A stretch of 36,776 bases of DNA from Alphaproteobacteria bacterium (GCA_027292975.1 JAPUGG010000136.1:1-36776), one strand, 5' to 3'. Counted from the first letter of the stretch, positions 1 to 12,430 are shown. The notes: generated by a model from the letters alone, not told the origin. A program made the numbers and translations.

Positions 1-80
1 ATCGCGAAGGCGATGATCAACAGGCCAAGCAGGATCTTGATCACCCAGGAACTGGCTTTTTCACGAAGGAGCTGAAGCAT
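1..80 (-). CDS. PpiD/SurA-type peptidyl-prolyl isomerase, N-terminal fragment
   Basis: Only the first 26 or so codons are inside the window; the gene runs off the left edge. Reading from an ATG at 80 on the minus strand gives a start of the form MLQLLREKASSWVIKILLGL, continuing as a hydrophobic stretch. This matches the inner-membrane anchor of PpiD-like periplasmic folding factors, where a short basic segment precedes a single N-terminal transmembrane helix. The gene is divergent from tpiA. The family call is inference from the anchor pattern and position; the SurA_N and parvulin domains that would prove it lie outside the window. Confidence 0.6.
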   Translation of the reverse strand, partial: MLQLLREKASSWVIKILLGLLIIAFA

Positions 81-172
81 CTTTCACGAAACCTGCTAAG
101 TTCTTGAAAGCAAAGGGCGGGTGCTCCCCGCATGGGGAACGGCCGCCATTTCCGCGGCATCATAGAAGGGGC

Positions 173-254
173 CATCGGCGCCTGCAATACCGTATTGGCG
201 CTATTTGTATTGGCGCCATCGGTGCCGTCGGGTGGAATTGGCGCCATTGGCGCC
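173..254. repeat. Cluster of ATTGGCGCC-like repeats between ppiD-like gene and tpiA
   Basis: Five imperfect copies of (A/C)T(T/C)GGCGC(C/T) lie within about 80 bases: near 173, 194, 209, 237 and 246. The last two are directly adjacent. The core GGCGCC is itself a palindrome. The stretch lies in the 254-base divergent intergenic region, where I see no convincing gene; the small ORFs on the track there are GAIGA-type low-complexity translations of the repeat. Function is unknown. Confidence 0.5.
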
Positions 255-334
255 CTTGTCTTGGACCCTGGCGCGGGCCGTGCTAAAAGCCCGGTGACGG
301 GAGCAATGGGGGTCGAACCCGAGGGGAGAGAAAG

Positions 335-1084
<750 letters not shown>

Positions 1085-1172
1085 GCGGTCGCGGCAAACT
1101 CATCGGACTCACGCATTTGGCCTTTAAAATTGCCTCCCATGACCTTATGTTCAGGCCAACTTCCGGAACGCC

Positions 1173-1493
1173 ATGACCACCATTATTCTCACCATCCACC
1201 TGTTTTTGGCGCTTGCCCTGGTGATTGCCGTGCTGCTGCAACGGTCCGAAGGCGGCGCGCTGGGCATCGGCGGCGGCGGCGGTGGCGGCGGCTTCATGAC
1301 GGGCCGGGCCCAGGCCAATCTGTTGACCCGGGCGACGGCGGTGTTGGCCGCCGCGTTCATGGCGACCTCCCTGACCTTGGCGATCCTTGCCTCTCAGGAC
1401 CGCACACCTCGTTCGGTGCTGGACCAGGCCGTGACGCCGGTGCCAAGCGCCCCCGTGGCGCCGGCGCGCCCGGCGGTGCCCCTTGGCCGCTAA
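1173..1493 (+). CDS. secG: Preprotein translocase subunit SecG
   Basis: This small inner-membrane subunit of the SecYEG channel assists SecA-driven export. The 106-aa product has two hydrophobic helices (about residues 3-22 and 53-72). Between them is the family signature LLQRSEGGALGIGGG, a glycine run, and FMTGRAQANLLTRAT. The C-terminus is a short Ala/Pro tail. It lies between tpiA and pyrG, its usual place in this class. No strong Shine-Dalgarno is visible before the ATG, but no better start exists. The poly-glycine cytoplasmic loop is typical of alphaproteobacterial SecG. Confidence 0.95.
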   Translation: MTTIILTIHLFLALALVIAVLLQRSEGGALGIGGGGGGGGFMTGRAQANLLTRATAVLAAAFMATSLTLAILASQDRTPRSVLDQAVTPVPSAPVAPARPAVPLGR

Positions 1494-1612
1494 AACCGAC
1501 CGGTGGGCCGTGACGTGGAGCAAAGGGCGGTGACCGGTTTCCCGCCCCTGTTTGATGCCATGGGTACGTTTTGTTTGGGTCGGCGATAACCAATGATGTA
1601 TTGTAACGTCCC

Positions 1613-3241
1613 ATGACGCGGTTCATCTTTATCACCGGCGGCGTCGTGTCTTCCCTGGGCAAGGGCCTCGCATCGGCGGCGCTGGGCGCGCTTCTTCAGG
1701 CCCGGGGATACAAGGTCCGGCTGAGAAAACTCGACCCCTATATCAACGTCGATCCGGGGACCATGTCCCCGACCCAGCATGGCGAGGTTTTCGTCACCGA
1801 TGACGGTGCGGAGACGGATCTCGACCTCGGCCATTACGAGCGTTTCACCGGCGTGCCGGCGCGCCAGAGCGACAACATCACCACCGGGCGCATTTATTCC
1901 ACCGTCATCGCCAGGGAACGCCATGGCGATTATCTTGGCGCGACCGTCCAGGTCATTCCCCATGTCACCGACGCCATCAAGGAGTTCATCGCCGCCGATT
2001 GCGGGGATGCCGATTTCATGCTTTGCGAGATCGGCGGCACCGTGGGAGACATCGAGGGCTTGCCGTTCTTAGAGGCTATCCGCCAGTTCGGTAACGAGGT
2101 CGGGCGCGACCGCGCCATGTATATCCACCTCACCCTGGTGCCCTATATCCCGACGGCGGGGGAGCTCAAGACCAAGCCCACCCAGCATTCGGTCAAGGAG
2201 CTTCTATCGTCGGGCATTCAGCCCGACGCGCTGTTGTGCCGCTCCGACCGGCCGCTGCCGCCCGAGGAACGGCGCAAGATCGCGCAATTCTGCAATGTCC
2301 GCGCAGATTCCGTGATCGAGGCGCTGGACGTCGACACCATCTATCAGGTGCCCATCAGTTACCACCAGCAGGGCTTCGACCAGGTCGTGCTCAGGCATTT
2401 CGGCATCGATGACGCACCGGAGCCCGACCTCACGATCTGGTTCGATATCCTCGAGCGCATCCACAAGCCCGAGGGCGAGGTGCGCATCGCCGTGGTCGGC
2501 AAGTACACCAAACACCGGGATGCCTACAAGTCGCTTTCCGAGGCCCTGACCCATGGCGGCATCGCCAACAACGTGAAAGTCAATCTCGACTGGATCGAAT
2601 CGGAGATCTTCGAGCAAGAGGGGACCCTCGAAAAGCTGGAGGATTTGAACGGCATCTTAGTGCCGGGCGGCTTCGGCGAGCGCGGCGCCAAGGGAAAGAT
2701 CGAGGCGGTGCGTTTCGCCCGCGAACACCGGGTGCCGTATTTCGGCATCTGCTTCGGCATGCAGATGGCGGTGATCGAGGTGGCCCGCCATTTGGCCGGC
2801 ATCAAGGGCGCGGGGTCGACCGAATTCGGTGCCGTGAAGGAGCCGGTGGTGGGGTTGCTCACCGAGTGGATGCACGGCGATGAATTGGAACGGCGCACGA
2901 CAGAGGACAATTTGGGCGGGACCATGCGCCTCGGCTCCTATGAATGCCGCATCACGCCGGGCAGCAAGACCGCTGAAATCTTCGGCGTCGACACGGTGTT
3001 CGAACGCCACCGCCACCGCTACGAGGTCAACATCAATTACCGCGAGCGGCTGGAAGCCTCGGGGCTCAAGATCGCCGGCCTGTCGCCCGACGGCAAGCTG
3101 CCGGAAATCGTCGAGCTCGATGGGCATCCATGGTTCATCGGCGTCCAGTTCCATCCCGAGCTGAAGTCGAAACCCTTCGACCCGCACCCGCTGTTCTCGG
3201 CGTTCATCGGCGCGGCGGTACAGCAATCGAGGTTGGTCTAG
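1613..3241 (+). CDS. pyrG: CTP synthase (glutamine-hydrolysing)
   Basis: Makes CTP from UTP, ATP and glutamine in pyrimidine synthesis. The 542-aa length is standard. The N-terminal synthetase domain opens with [18 protein letters not shown], the P-loop-like ATP site, and continues with the [15 protein letters not shown] segment. The C-terminal class I glutamine amidotransferase domain has the nucleophile Cys in FGICFGMQ and the His/Glu pair in [10 protein letters not shown]. It stops 4 bases before the kdsA ATG, so the two are probably co-transcribed. The 119-base gap upstream may hold a promoter, but no clear consensus is visible. Confidence 0.98.
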   Translation: MTRFIFITGGVVSSLGKGLASAALGALLQARGYKVRLRKLDPYINVDPGTMSPTQHGEVFVTDDGAETDLDLGHYERFTGVPARQSDNITTGRIYSTVIARERHGDYLGATVQVIPHVTDAIKEFIAADCGDADFMLCEIGGTVGDIEGLPFLEAIRQFGNEVGRDRAMYIHLTLVPYIPTAGELKTKPTQHSVKELLSSGIQPDALLCRSDRPLPPEERRKIAQFCNVRADSVIEALDVDTIYQVPISYHQQGFDQVVLRHFGIDDAPEPDLTIWFDILERIHKPEGEVRIAVVGKYTKHRDAYKSLSEALTHGGIANNVKVNLDWIESEIFEQEGTLEKLEDLNGILVPGGFGERGAKGKIEAVRFAREHRVPYFGICFGMQMAVIEVARHLAGIKGAGSTEFGAVKEPVVGLLTEWMHGDELERRTTEDNLGGTMRLGSYECRITPGSKTAEIFGVDTVFERHRHRYEVNINYRERLEASGLKIAGLSPDGKLPEIVELDGHPWFIGVQFHPELKSKPFDPHPLFSAFIGAAVQQSRLV

Positions 3242-3245
3242 GATC

Positions 3246-5400
<2,155 letters not shown>

Positions 5401-5519
5401 GAAAGAAGCCGGCTGTTTCCCTGGTCCGGCCGGGCGTGAGCCGTCGTGGGCCCTAGATTCCAGATTCTAATGCAATTTTTCTGTTGACGCGGCGGGGCGG
5501 CCTGTGATTCCCTCCCGCC

Positions 5520-5930
5520 ATGGATCTTCTCGGCGAAATCAGGCGCCGCGCGCGTCACATCGTCGGTCCCGTTGCGGGAATTACCCTTTTTGGCTATTTC
5601 GCCTACCACGTCGTCCAGGGCGACCGCGGCCTGATCGCTTGGCTGAAGCTCAGCCAGCAGGTCGAGACCGCCCAACTCCAATATGACGAAACCGTCGCCA
5701 GGCGAACCGAATTCGCCCACCGCGTTGAACTTCTCCAACCCCAGAGCCTGGATCCCGACCTTCTGGAAGAGCGCGCGCGAGCCGTGCTGGGCCTGGTCCA
5801 CCGCGATGACATCATCATCATGGGCGGCGCGCGGTCTCCCACGCCAGCCGCCAGCGCCGCGCCGGCGCCATGGCGCGGGGTGGATCGCCGCGCGCTGGAC
5901 GATCTTGTCACCACCACCCTTGAGCGCTGA
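5520..5930 (+). CDS. ftsB: FtsB/DivIC septum formation initiator
   Basis: Bitopic inner-membrane protein of the division complex, expected to work with FtsL and FtsQ. The 136-aa product has one transmembrane segment near residues 14-31. A predicted coiled coil follows (about 40-72), where Leu/Val positions recur with heptad spacing. The conserved LQPQSLDPDLLEERARAVLGLV segment comes next. The C-terminal tail is Ala/Pro-rich and not conserved. Location just after eno is typical in Proteobacteria. No good ribosome-binding site is visible. The 119-base gap from eno contains a TTGACG hexamer at 5484, but no convincing -10 partner. Confidence 0.88.
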   Translation: MDLLGEIRRRARHIVGPVAGITLFGYFAYHVVQGDRGLIAWLKLSQQVETAQLQYDETVARRTEFAHRVELLQPQSLDPDLLEERARAVLGLVHRDDIIIMGGARSPTPAASAAPAPWRGVDRRALDDLVTTTLER

Positions 5931-6017
5931 GCGTTGAACTGGGTGGCAATCTGTCGTGTTTTTGCGGTTATGATCGTCAATGTTACGCTGCGAGTGCGAA
6001 TCGCGCCTTTAAATTCC

Positions 6018-6044
6018 ATTATTAACTGCAAGTAAGTTAATAAT
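6018..6044. promoter_or_regulatory. Perfect 10-bp dyad (candidate operator) upstream of pdhA
   Basis: ATTATTAACT, a 7-base spacer GCAAGTA, then AGTTAATAAT: the arms are perfect reverse complements, giving a 27-bp dyad. It lies in a strikingly AT-rich 170-base spacer between ftsB and pdhA, within an otherwise GC-rich window. A second palindrome, TTAACGTTAA, lies at 6081-6090. No T-run follows the arms, so a terminator is unlikely. An operator for a dimeric regulator of the pyruvate dehydrogenase operon is the simplest inference. It does not match the AATTGGT/ACCAATT form of the E. coli PdhR site. Confidence 0.5.
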
Positions 6045-6205
6045 TCATATCCCTTTGAATTCTCAACATTATTTGTTCTTTTAACGTTAACGAAAAGAAG
6101 TGTATGATTCTTTCGCTGACGGCATTGGACCTTCGCGACCGAACCCCGGTCGAACAAGACCCGCTTCAACGGGCGCGGCAACACAAGGGCGGAAACGGGA
6201 ATCGA

Positions 6206-7300
6206 ATGATGGCACGAGCGACAAGCAGACCCCGGAAGGCGCGTTCATCGGGCAAGCGTTCCAGCCGGGCCAAGGGCGCGGCCAAATCGGCGCGCACTGC
6301 CAAGGTCAAAACCAAGGCCAGAATCGAGAAACCCAAGGAAAGCCGGCAACAACTTCTCGGCCTTTACGAGGGCATGCTGCTGATCCGCCGCTTCGAGGAA
6401 AAGGCGGGACAGCTTTACGGTCAGGGCAAGGTCGCCGGATTTTGCCACCTCTATATCGGCCAGGAGGCGGTTGCGGTCGGCATGCAGGCCAGCATCGAGG
6501 CCAAGGATTCGGTGGTCACGTCGTATCGGGATCACGGCCACATGCTGGCCCGTGGCGCGGATCCCAAGGGCATGATGGCCGAGCTGACCGGGCGCCGCGG
6601 CGGCACCTCTCGTGGCAAGGGTGGCTCCATGCACATGTTTTCCAAGGAAAAGAATTTCTATGGCGGCCACGGCATCGTCGCCGCCGGGGTGCCGATCGCC
6701 GTCGGGCTTGCCTTCGCCCACCGCTACCGCGAGGACGGCGGTGTCTCGCTGACCTATTATGGCGACGGCGCCGCCAACCAGGGCCAGGTGTTCGAGAGCT
6801 TCAACATGGCCGCGCTCTGGAAGTTGCCGGTCGTCTTCGTCATCGAAAACAACCACTACGGCATGGGCACATCGGTCAGCCGCGCCTCGGCCAGCCCCGA
6901 TTTCTTCCGCCGTGGCGAGCCCTTCGGCATTCCCGGGCACAAGGTCGACGGCATGGACGTGTGCGCGGTGAAGGAGGCGGGCGCCGCCGCCGTGGCGTAT
7001 TGCCGCGCCGGCAAGGGGCCGCAAATCCTGCAGATGGAGACCTACCGCTATCGGGGACATTCCATGTCCGACCCGGCGCGCTATCGAACTCGCGACGAAG
7101 TCCAAAAGGTGCGCCAGGAACGCGATCCCATCGACCACCTTTCGGACCTGTTGTTCGAACATAGTCTGGCGAGTGCCGAGGATCTCAAGAAGATCGATAT
7201 CGATGTCAAACAGCGCGTCACCGAGGCCGCGGAATTCGCCGTCACCGATCCCGAACCCGATCCACGGGAACTCTATACAGACGTTTTGGCGGAGGCCTGA
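6206..7300 (+). CDS. pdhA: Pyruvate dehydrogenase E1 component, alpha subunit
   Basis: Thiamine-diphosphate subunit that decarboxylates pyruvate together with PdhB. The ORF is open from 6104 (398 aa). I prefer the ATG at 6206 (364 aa) because GGGA stands just upstream and the extra 34 residues look unlike protein of this family; 6209 is equally possible. The thiamine diphosphate motif runs from GDGAANQG (about residue 186) to IENNHYGMGTS. The YRDHGHMLARG and RYRGHSMSDPARYR (phosphorylation-loop) segments are intact. Residues 3-45 are an unusually basic, Lys/Arg/Ser/Ala-rich, probably disordered extension before the conserved start LLGLYEGMLLIRRFEEK. The stop is 3 bases before pdhB. Confidence 0.96.
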   Translation: MMARATSRPRKARSSGKRSSRAKGAAKSARTAKVKTKARIEKPKESRQQLLGLYEGMLLIRRFEEKAGQLYGQGKVAGFCHLYIGQEAVAVGMQASIEAKDSVVTSYRDHGHMLARGADPKGMMAELTGRRGGTSRGKGGSMHMFSKEKNFYGGHGIVAAGVPIAVGLAFAHRYREDGGVSLTYYGDGAANQGQVFESFNMAALWKLPVVFVIENNHYGMGTSVSRASASPDFFRRGEPFGIPGHKVDGMDVCAVKEAGAAAVAYCRAGKGPQILQMETYRYRGHSMSDPARYRTRDEVQKVRQERDPIDHLSDLLFEHSLASAEDLKKIDIDVKQRVTEAAEFAVTDPEPDPRELYTDVLAEA

Positions 7301-7303
7301 ACC

Positions 7304-8704
7304 ATGGTGGTTAGCGTATTGATGCCGGCGCTGTCGCCGACCATGACCGAGGGCAAGCTCGCCAAGTGGCTGAAGCGGGAAGGGGACGTGGTTCGTTCCG
7401 GCGACCTGTTGGCCGAGATCGAGACCGACAAGGCCATCATGGAGATCGAAGCCACCGACGAGGGGACGCTGGGCCGGATTCTGGTCGCCGAGGGGACCGA
7501 GAATGTCGCCGTCAACGCGCCCATCGCGGTGTTGTTGGAGGTTGGCGAGGATGCATCCGCCGCCGAGGCCATGGTCGCTAAAGCCCTGGCGCCTGCACCC
7601 GCGGCCGCCCCGCCTGTGGCCGCCCCGGCCGAAGGCGGCGAAGCCCAGGTGCCGGCGCCCCGCCCGGCGGCCCCGGCCCCACAGGTTTCAGGCGATGTCG
7701 ATCCCGCCTTCTTGGAGAACACCAGTTCGATCACCGTGCGCGAGGCCTTGCGCGATGCCATGGCCGAGGAAATGCGCCGCGATCCCAAGGTCTTCCTGAT
7801 GGGCGAGGAAGTCGCCGATTACCAGGGCGCCTATAAGGTGAGCCAGGGCCTGTTGGACGAGTTTGGGCCCATGCGGGTGGTCGATACGCCGATCACCGAA
7901 CAGGGATTCACCGGGCTCGCTATCGGCGCGGCCTTCGGCGGGCTAAAACCCATCGTCGAATTCATGACCTTCAATTTTTCCATGCAGGCCATGGACCAGA
8001 TCATCAACTCCGCCGCCAAGACGCGGTACATGTCCGGCGGCCAGATGGCCTGTTCGATGGTGTTCCGCGGCGCCAACGGCGCGGCGGCGCGGGTGGCGGC
8101 CCAGCATTCCCAATGTTACGCCAGCTGGTTCGCGCATATCCCCGGCCTCAAGGTGATCGCGCCGTTTGCCGCCGACGACGCCAAGGGGCTGTTGAAAGCG
8201 GCGATCCGCGACCCCAACCCGGTCATTTTCCTGGAAAACGAAATGCTCTACGGGCACAGCGGCGACGTTCCCGTGGACCCCGATTTCGTCGTCCCCATCG
8301 GCAAGGCCCGGGTGGCGCGCGCGGGCACCGATGTCACCATCGTCGCCTTTTCAATCATGGTGGGGCTCGCCTTGCAGGCGGCGGACCAGTTGGCGGGGGA
8401 GGGGATCGACGCGGAAGTGATTGACTTGCGCACCCTCCGGCCGCTCGACCGGGAGACCATCGCCGCCTCGGTGGCGAAGACCAACCGCATCGTCGCCGTC
8501 GAGGAAGGCTGGCCCTATGCGGGGATCAACGCCGAGATCGCGGCGATGATCATGGACACCTCGTTCGATGATCTGGACGCGCCGCTTTACCGGGTCGGGG
8601 CCGCCGACGTGCCGCTTCCCTACGCCGCCAATCTCGAAGCCCTGGCCCTCCCCAAGGTGGAAGACGTGGTGGCCGGCGTCCGTGCCGTCACCTACCGCGA
8701 CTGA
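7304..8704 (+). CDS. pdhB: Pyruvate dehydrogenase E1 component, beta subunit, with N-terminal lipoyl domain
   Basis: 466 aa, about 130 longer than a plain E1 beta. Residues 1-80 form a biotinyl/lipoyl domain with the lipoylated lysine in EIETDKA (Lys43). An Ala/Pro linker follows (about 90-130). The E1 beta fold then runs from [15 protein letters not shown] through [20 protein letters not shown], the conserved [18 protein letters not shown] segment and the C-terminal transketolase domain ([18 protein letters not shown]). The fusion is a known feature of alphaproteobacterial PDH. GGAGG lies 8 bases before the ATG. The lipoyl domain is very similar to that of PdhC, indicating duplication. Confidence 0.97.
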   Translation: MVVSVLMPALSPTMTEGKLAKWLKREGDVVRSGDLLAEIETDKAIMEIEATDEGTLGRILVAEGTENVAVNAPIAVLLEVGEDASAAEAMVAKALAPAPAAAPPVAAPAEGGEAQVPAPRPAAPAPQVSGDVDPAFLENTSSITVREALRDAMAEEMRRDPKVFLMGEEVADYQGAYKVSQGLLDEFGPMRVVDTPITEQGFTGLAIGAAFGGLKPIVEFMTFNFSMQAMDQIINSAAKTRYMSGGQMACSMVFRGANGAAARVAAQHSQCYASWFAHIPGLKVIAPFAADDAKGLLKAAIRDPNPVIFLENEMLYGHSGDVPVDPDFVVPIGKARVARAGTDVTIVAFSIMVGLALQAADQLAGEGIDAEVIDLRTLRPLDRETIAASVAKTNRIVAVEEGWPYAGINAEIAAMIMDTSFDDLDAPLYRVGAADVPLPYAANLEALALPKVEDVVAGVRAVTYRD

Positions 8705-8717
8705 GGGGGTCCGATCC

Positions 8718-10046
8718 ATGCCCGTCACCATTAGAATGCCGGCGTTGTCTCCGACCATGACCGAGGGCAAGATCGCCCAGTGGCTCAAGAAGGAAGGCGA
8801 GGCGGTGCGCTCGGGCGATCTCTTGGCCGAGATCGAGACCGACAAGGCGACCATGGAGGTGGAAGCCACCGACGAGGGGATTCTGGGCAAGATCCTGGCC
8901 GCTGCCGGCAATGATGCCATCGCCGTCAATGCCCCCATCGCCGTGATCGTCGAGGAGGGCGAAGACGAATCCGCGCTGATTGAGGCCGTCAAGTTAGCCC
9001 TTGCCGAGGCCGAATCCGCGCCCCAGCAGGCTCCCGCGCCGGTCGCCGCTGCGCCTGCGCCAGCGGTCCAGCCCGCGCCTGCGCCCCAGGCTCCTGCGCC
9101 CCAGGCTGCTCGGGCCCAACCAAAGCCGGCGCCCGTCAGCACCCCCGCCCGCACTCCCGGAGCACGCGTCATCGCCTCGCCCCTGGCCCGCCGCATGGCC
9201 AGGGCGGAAGGGATCGATCTCGCGCGGATCACCGGCAGCGGTTCCGGTGGGCGCATCGTCAAGGCCGACGTCGAAGCCGCCATGGCGTCGGTTGGTGCCG
9301 GCGGCATTTTCGCCGGGCTCGGCCAGAGTTTCCCGGCCGCCGCGGCGCGGGCCGAGCCCCATTCCATGATGCGCAAGGTGATCGCCCAGCGTCTCACCGA
9401 ATCGAAACAAACCGTGCCGCATTTCTACCTCACCGTGGACTGCGAGATCGACGCCTTGCTGGATCTCAGGCGCGAGATCAACGACGGCGACGAGGCTTTG
9501 CGCGTTTCCATCAACGATTTCATCATTCGCGCCGTGGCGCTGGCCTTGGGGGAGGTGCCCGCCGCCAATGCGTCGTGGAGCGACGAGGCCATGACCCTCT
9601 ATGGGGCGGCCGACGTGTCGGTGGCGGTGGCGACCGATGGCGGGCTGATCACGCCCATCGTGCGGTCGGCGGAAAAGAAGGGGATCGCCACCATTTCGGC
9701 CGAGGTCAAGGACCTCGCGGCGCGCGCGCGGGACGGCAAGCTGGCCCCGGAAGAGTACCAGGGCGGGACCTTCACCATTTCCAACATGGGCATGATGGGG
9801 GTGCGTGAGTTCGCCGCCGTCATCAATCCGCCCCAGGCCTGCATCCTCGCCATCGGCGCCGGGGAAGAGCGGGTAGTCGTGCGAAAACGCGCCGACGGTG
9901 ATGGGCGTGATGGCGAGATCGCCACGGCGACGCTGATGACCTGCACCCTGAGCTGCGATCACCGGGCCGTGGACGGCACCGTCGGGGCGCAGTTCCTCGC
10001 CGCCTTCAAGGGGTTGGTCGAGCATCCGGTGCGTCTCATCCTCTAA
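8718..10046 (+). CDS. pdhC: Dihydrolipoamide acetyltransferase (E2 of pyruvate dehydrogenase)
   Basis: Core of the complex; transfers acetyl from lipoyl arms to CoA. The ORF is open from 8568, but the first 50 codons only shadow pdhB. The ATG at 8718 begins directly with the lipoyl domain (Lys43 in EIETDKAT) and is preceded by GAGGGGG. The 442-aa product has one lipoyl domain, a long Ala/Pro/Gln linker, a peripheral subunit-binding domain (about 147-190, SPLARRMARAEG...GRIVKADVEAAM) and the acyltransferase domain with catalytic His415 in DHRAVDG. Synonyms include aceF. It lies 13 bases upstream of lpd. Confidence 0.97.
   Translation: MPVTIRMPALSPTMTEGKIAQWLKKEGEAVRSGDLLAEIETDKATMEVEATDEGILGKILAAAGNDAIAVNAPIAVIVEEGEDESALIEAVKLALAEAESAPQQAPAPVAAAPAPAVQPAPAPQAPAPQAARAQPKPAPVSTPARTPGARVIASPLARRMARAEGIDLARITGSGSGGRIVKADVEAAMASVGAGGIFAGLGQSFPAAAARAEPHSMMRKVIAQRLTESKQTVPHFYLTVDCEIDALLDLRREINDGDEALRVSINDFIIRAVALALGEVPAANASWSDEAMTLYGAADVSVAVATDGGLITPIVRSAEKKGIATISAEVKDLAARARDGKLAPEEYQGGTFTISNMGMMGVREFAAVINPPQACILAIGAGEERVVVRKRADGDGRDGEIATATLMTCTLSCDHRAVDGTVGAQFLAAFKGLVEHPVRLIL
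9078..9107 (+). repeat. 15-bp tandem duplication in the PdhC linker
   Basis: CCTGCGCCCCAGGCT occurs twice in perfect tandem and encodes two APAPQ units of the flexible Ala/Pro linker. Similar, less exact units flank it. Linker length variation by slippage is plausible. Confidence 0.7.
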
Positions 10047-10059
10047 GGCGCGGGAGAGC

Positions 10060-11487
10060 ATGGTGGCTGAAACGAATTTCGATCTGATCGTCGTCGGCGG
10101 CGGGCCCGGCGGCTACGTGGCCGCCATCCGCGCCGCCCAGCTCGGCCTCAAGACCGCACTGGTCGAGCGCGAACATCTCGGCGGCATCTGCCTCAACTGG
10201 GGCTGCATCCCCACCAAGGCGCTGTTGCGCACGGCCGAGCTCGCCCATCTGATCGGCCGCGCCGATGAATTCGGCCTCAAGGCGAGGCTGGACGGCATCG
10301 ATCTGAAGAAGGTGGTGGCCCGCTCGCGCGCGGTAGCCGCGCGGCTCACCGAGGGCGTCACGGGGCTGATGAAGAAAAACAAGATTCCGGTCATCGAGGG
10401 CGAAGCCCGGCTCGACGGATTGGCGGCCGGCGGCTTGCGCCAGCTGGCCGTCACCGGCGCCGACGGCAAGGCCTTGGACGGGCTGACCGCCCAGAACGTG
10501 ATCCTCGCCACCGGGGCGCGTGCGCGCACGCTTCCCGGTTTGGAGCCCAACGGCAAAACCATCGTCACCTACAAGGAAGCCATGGTGCCCGAAACCATGC
10601 CTTCGAGCCTCCTGGTGGTGGGTTCCGGCGCCATCGGCATGGAATTCGCGAGCTTCTATTCCGATCTCGGCGCCCAGGTGACGGTGGTGGAGGTGCTCGA
10701 CCGCATCCTGCCCGTCGAGGATGCCGATATTTCCAAGTTCGCCGCCGAGGCGTTTAAGTCCCAGGGCATGAATCTGATGACATCGGCCACGGTGGCTAGC
10801 CTCAAGGCGGCCCGCGGCAAGGTCACCGCCGAGATCGCCCCGGCCGACAATGGGAAGGCTAAAAAGCTCGCCTTCGACCGCGTCATCCTGGCCATAGGCA
10901 TCACCGGCAATGTGGAGCAGCTCGGGCTCGAGGGCACCAGGGTGAAGGTAGCTAACGGCCATATCACCATCGGCAAATGGGGCGAGACCGGAGAGCGGGG
11001 CGTTTTCGCCATCGGTGACGTGGCGGGCCCGCCCTGGCTGGCCCATAAGGCGAGCCACGAGGGCGTCACCTGCGTCGAGCATCTGGCGGGGCTCAATGAC
11101 GTCCATCCGGTGGATGCCGACAATGTTCCCGGCTGCACCTATTGCCGGCCCCAGGTGGCGAGCGTCGGGCTGACCGAGGCCCAGGCCAAGGAACGGGGCC
11201 ACGCGGTCAAAATCGGGCGCTTTCCCTTCATGGCCAACGGCAAGGCGATTGCGCTGGGCGAGGCCGAGGGCTTGGTCAAGACCGTGTTCGACGCGGAGAC
11301 CGGCGCGCTTCTGGGGGCGCACATGATCGGTGCCGAGGTGACGGAACTGATCCAGGGCTTCGCCGTCGCCCGGACGCTCGAGACCACCGAGGCCGAGCTG
11401 ATGGCGACCATATTCCCCCATCCGACGCTGACGGAAATGATGTACGAATCGACGCTCGCCGCCTACGGCCGCGTCCTGCATATGTGA
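10060..11487 (+). CDS. lpd: Dihydrolipoyl dehydrogenase (E3)
   Basis: Flavoprotein that reoxidises dihydrolipoyl arms with NAD+. The 475-aa product opens with the FAD-binding [17 protein letters not shown] motif. It has the redox disulfide Cys44-Cys49 in [13 protein letters not shown] and a second Rossmann [12 protein letters not shown] for NAD. The FAD-contacting [16 protein letters not shown] and the C-terminal catalytic His-Glu in [10 protein letters not shown] are also present. GGGAGA lies close before the ATG. Its TGA shares a base with the first possible lipA ATG. Position after pdhC indicates it serves the PDH complex; whether it also serves 2-oxoglutarate dehydrogenase or the glycine system cannot be told here. 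Confidence 0.97.
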   Translation: MVAETNFDLIVVGGGPGGYVAAIRAAQLGLKTALVEREHLGGICLNWGCIPTKALLRTAELAHLIGRADEFGLKARLDGIDLKKVVARSRAVAARLTEGVTGLMKKNKIPVIEGEARLDGLAAGGLRQLAVTGADGKALDGLTAQNVILATGARARTLPGLEPNGKTIVTYKEAMVPETMPSSLLVVGSGAIGMEFASFYSDLGAQVTVVEVLDRILPVEDADISKFAAEAFKSQGMNLMTSATVASLKAARGKVTAEIAPADNGKAKKLAFDRVILAIGITGNVEQLGLEGTRVKVANGHITIGKWGETGERGVFAIGDVAGPPWLAHKASHEGVTCVEHLAGLNDVHPVDADNVPGCTYCRPQVASVGLTEAQAKERGHAVKIGRFPFMANGKAIALGEAEGLVKTVFDAETGALLGAHMIGAEVTELIQGFAVARTLETTEAELMATIFPHPTLTEMMYESTLAAYGRVLHM

Positions 11488-12419
11488 TGATGACCATGAG
11501 CAACGTCGAGAACATCAAGGGTGATAAGGGCCCAAAGCTTCCCAAACCCGATTGGATCCGGGTCAAGGCGCCGACCTCGCCGGAATATTTCGCCACCCGC
11601 AAGCTGATGCGGGATTTGTCGCTCAACACCGTCTGCGAGGAAGCGGCCTGCCCCAATATCGGCCAGTGCTGGGCCAAGGGCCATGCCACGGTAATGATCC
11701 TGGGCGATACCTGCACCCGGGCCTGCGCGTTCTGCAACGTCAAGACCGGCAAGCCGCGCCTGGTGGACCCACTGGAGCCCCAACACCTGGCAACCGCCGT
11801 GGCCGAGCTTGGCCTCACCCACGTGGTGATCACCTCGGTGGACCGCGACGATTTAGCCGACGGGGGGGCGGACCAGTTCGTGAAATGCATCGCCGCCATT
11901 CGGCGATCCGCGCCCGGCGTCACCATCGAGGTGTTGACGCCGGATTTCCTGCGCAAGCCCGGCGCCATCGAGGCGGTCGCCCGGGCCGGCCCCGACGTCT
12001 TCAACCACAATTTGGAAACGGTGCCCCGGCTCTACCGATCGATCCGCCCGGGCGCGCGCTATTTCCATTCCCTGAGATTGCTGGACCGAGTCAAGGAAAT
12101 GGACGCGGCCATGTTCACCAAGTCGGGCCTGATGGTAGGCCTCGGCGAGGAGCTCGGCGAAGTCCACCAGGTGATGGACGACCTGCGCGCCGCCGATGTT
12201 GATTTCCTGACCATCGGCCAGTATTTGCAACCGACCCCGCGCCACGCAACTGTGGCGCGGTTCGTGACGCCGGACGAATTCTCAGACCTGGAGAAAATGG
12301 CCTACGGCAAGGGATTCTTGCTCGTCTCGGCCTCGCCACTGACGCGCTCGTCCTATTTCGCGGGCGACGATTTCAAGCGCCTGCGCGCCGCCCGGGAAGC
12401 AAGCCTAGCTGAGAATTAG
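11487..12419 (+). CDS. lipA: Lipoyl synthase (radical SAM)
   Basis: Inserts two sulfurs into octanoyl groups on E2 and H proteins. It has the auxiliary cluster motif [12 protein letters not shown] (Cys50, 55, 61) and the radical-SAM motif CTRACAFC (Cys76, 80, 83); the family C-terminal [10 protein letters not shown] is also present. The track ORF starts at 11142, but everything before 11487 is an out-of-frame reading of lpd. Candidate starts are ATG at 11487, 11490 or 11496; the first overlaps the lpd stop (TGATG) and suits translational coupling. The length of 310 aa is normal. Being next to the lipoyl-bearing PDH genes fits its role. Confidence 0.97.
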   Translation: MMTMSNVENIKGDKGPKLPKPDWIRVKAPTSPEYFATRKLMRDLSLNTVCEEAACPNIGQCWAKGHATVMILGDTCTRACAFCNVKTGKPRLVDPLEPQHLATAVAELGLTHVVITSVDRDDLADGGADQFVKCIAAIRRSAPGVTIEVLTPDFLRKPGAIEAVARAGPDVFNHNLETVPRLYRSIRPGARYFHSLRLLDRVKEMDAAMFTKSGLMVGLGEELGEVHQVMDDLRAADVDFLTIGQYLQPTPRHATVARFVTPDEFSDLEKMAYGKGFLLVSASPLTRSSYFAGDDFKRLRAAREASLAEN

Positions 12420-12430
12420 GCCGGCCCCCG

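Noticed and set aside
5401-5519. Hairpin GCCGG...CCGGC and a TTGACG hexamer after eno
   Set aside because: The stem is five bases with a long loop and no T-run; the hexamer has no -10 partner at proper spacing.
8568-8717. 50-codon N-terminal extension of the pdhC ORF
   Set aside because: It is an out-of-frame reading of the pdhB end; the lipoyl domain starts exactly at the ATG at 8718.
10036-11481. 481-codon minus-strand ORF opposite lpd, and other long antisense ORFs (for example 4354-5391, 34818-35882, 23865-24842)
   Set aside because: High-GC codon bias opens antisense frames. The plus-strand proteins have full family motifs; the antisense translations are rich in His, Arg, Gly and Asp with no recognisable motif.
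11142-11486. 115-codon N-terminal extension of the lipA ORF
   Set aside because: It is an out-of-frame reading of lpd; the composition is RG-rich and not LipA-like.
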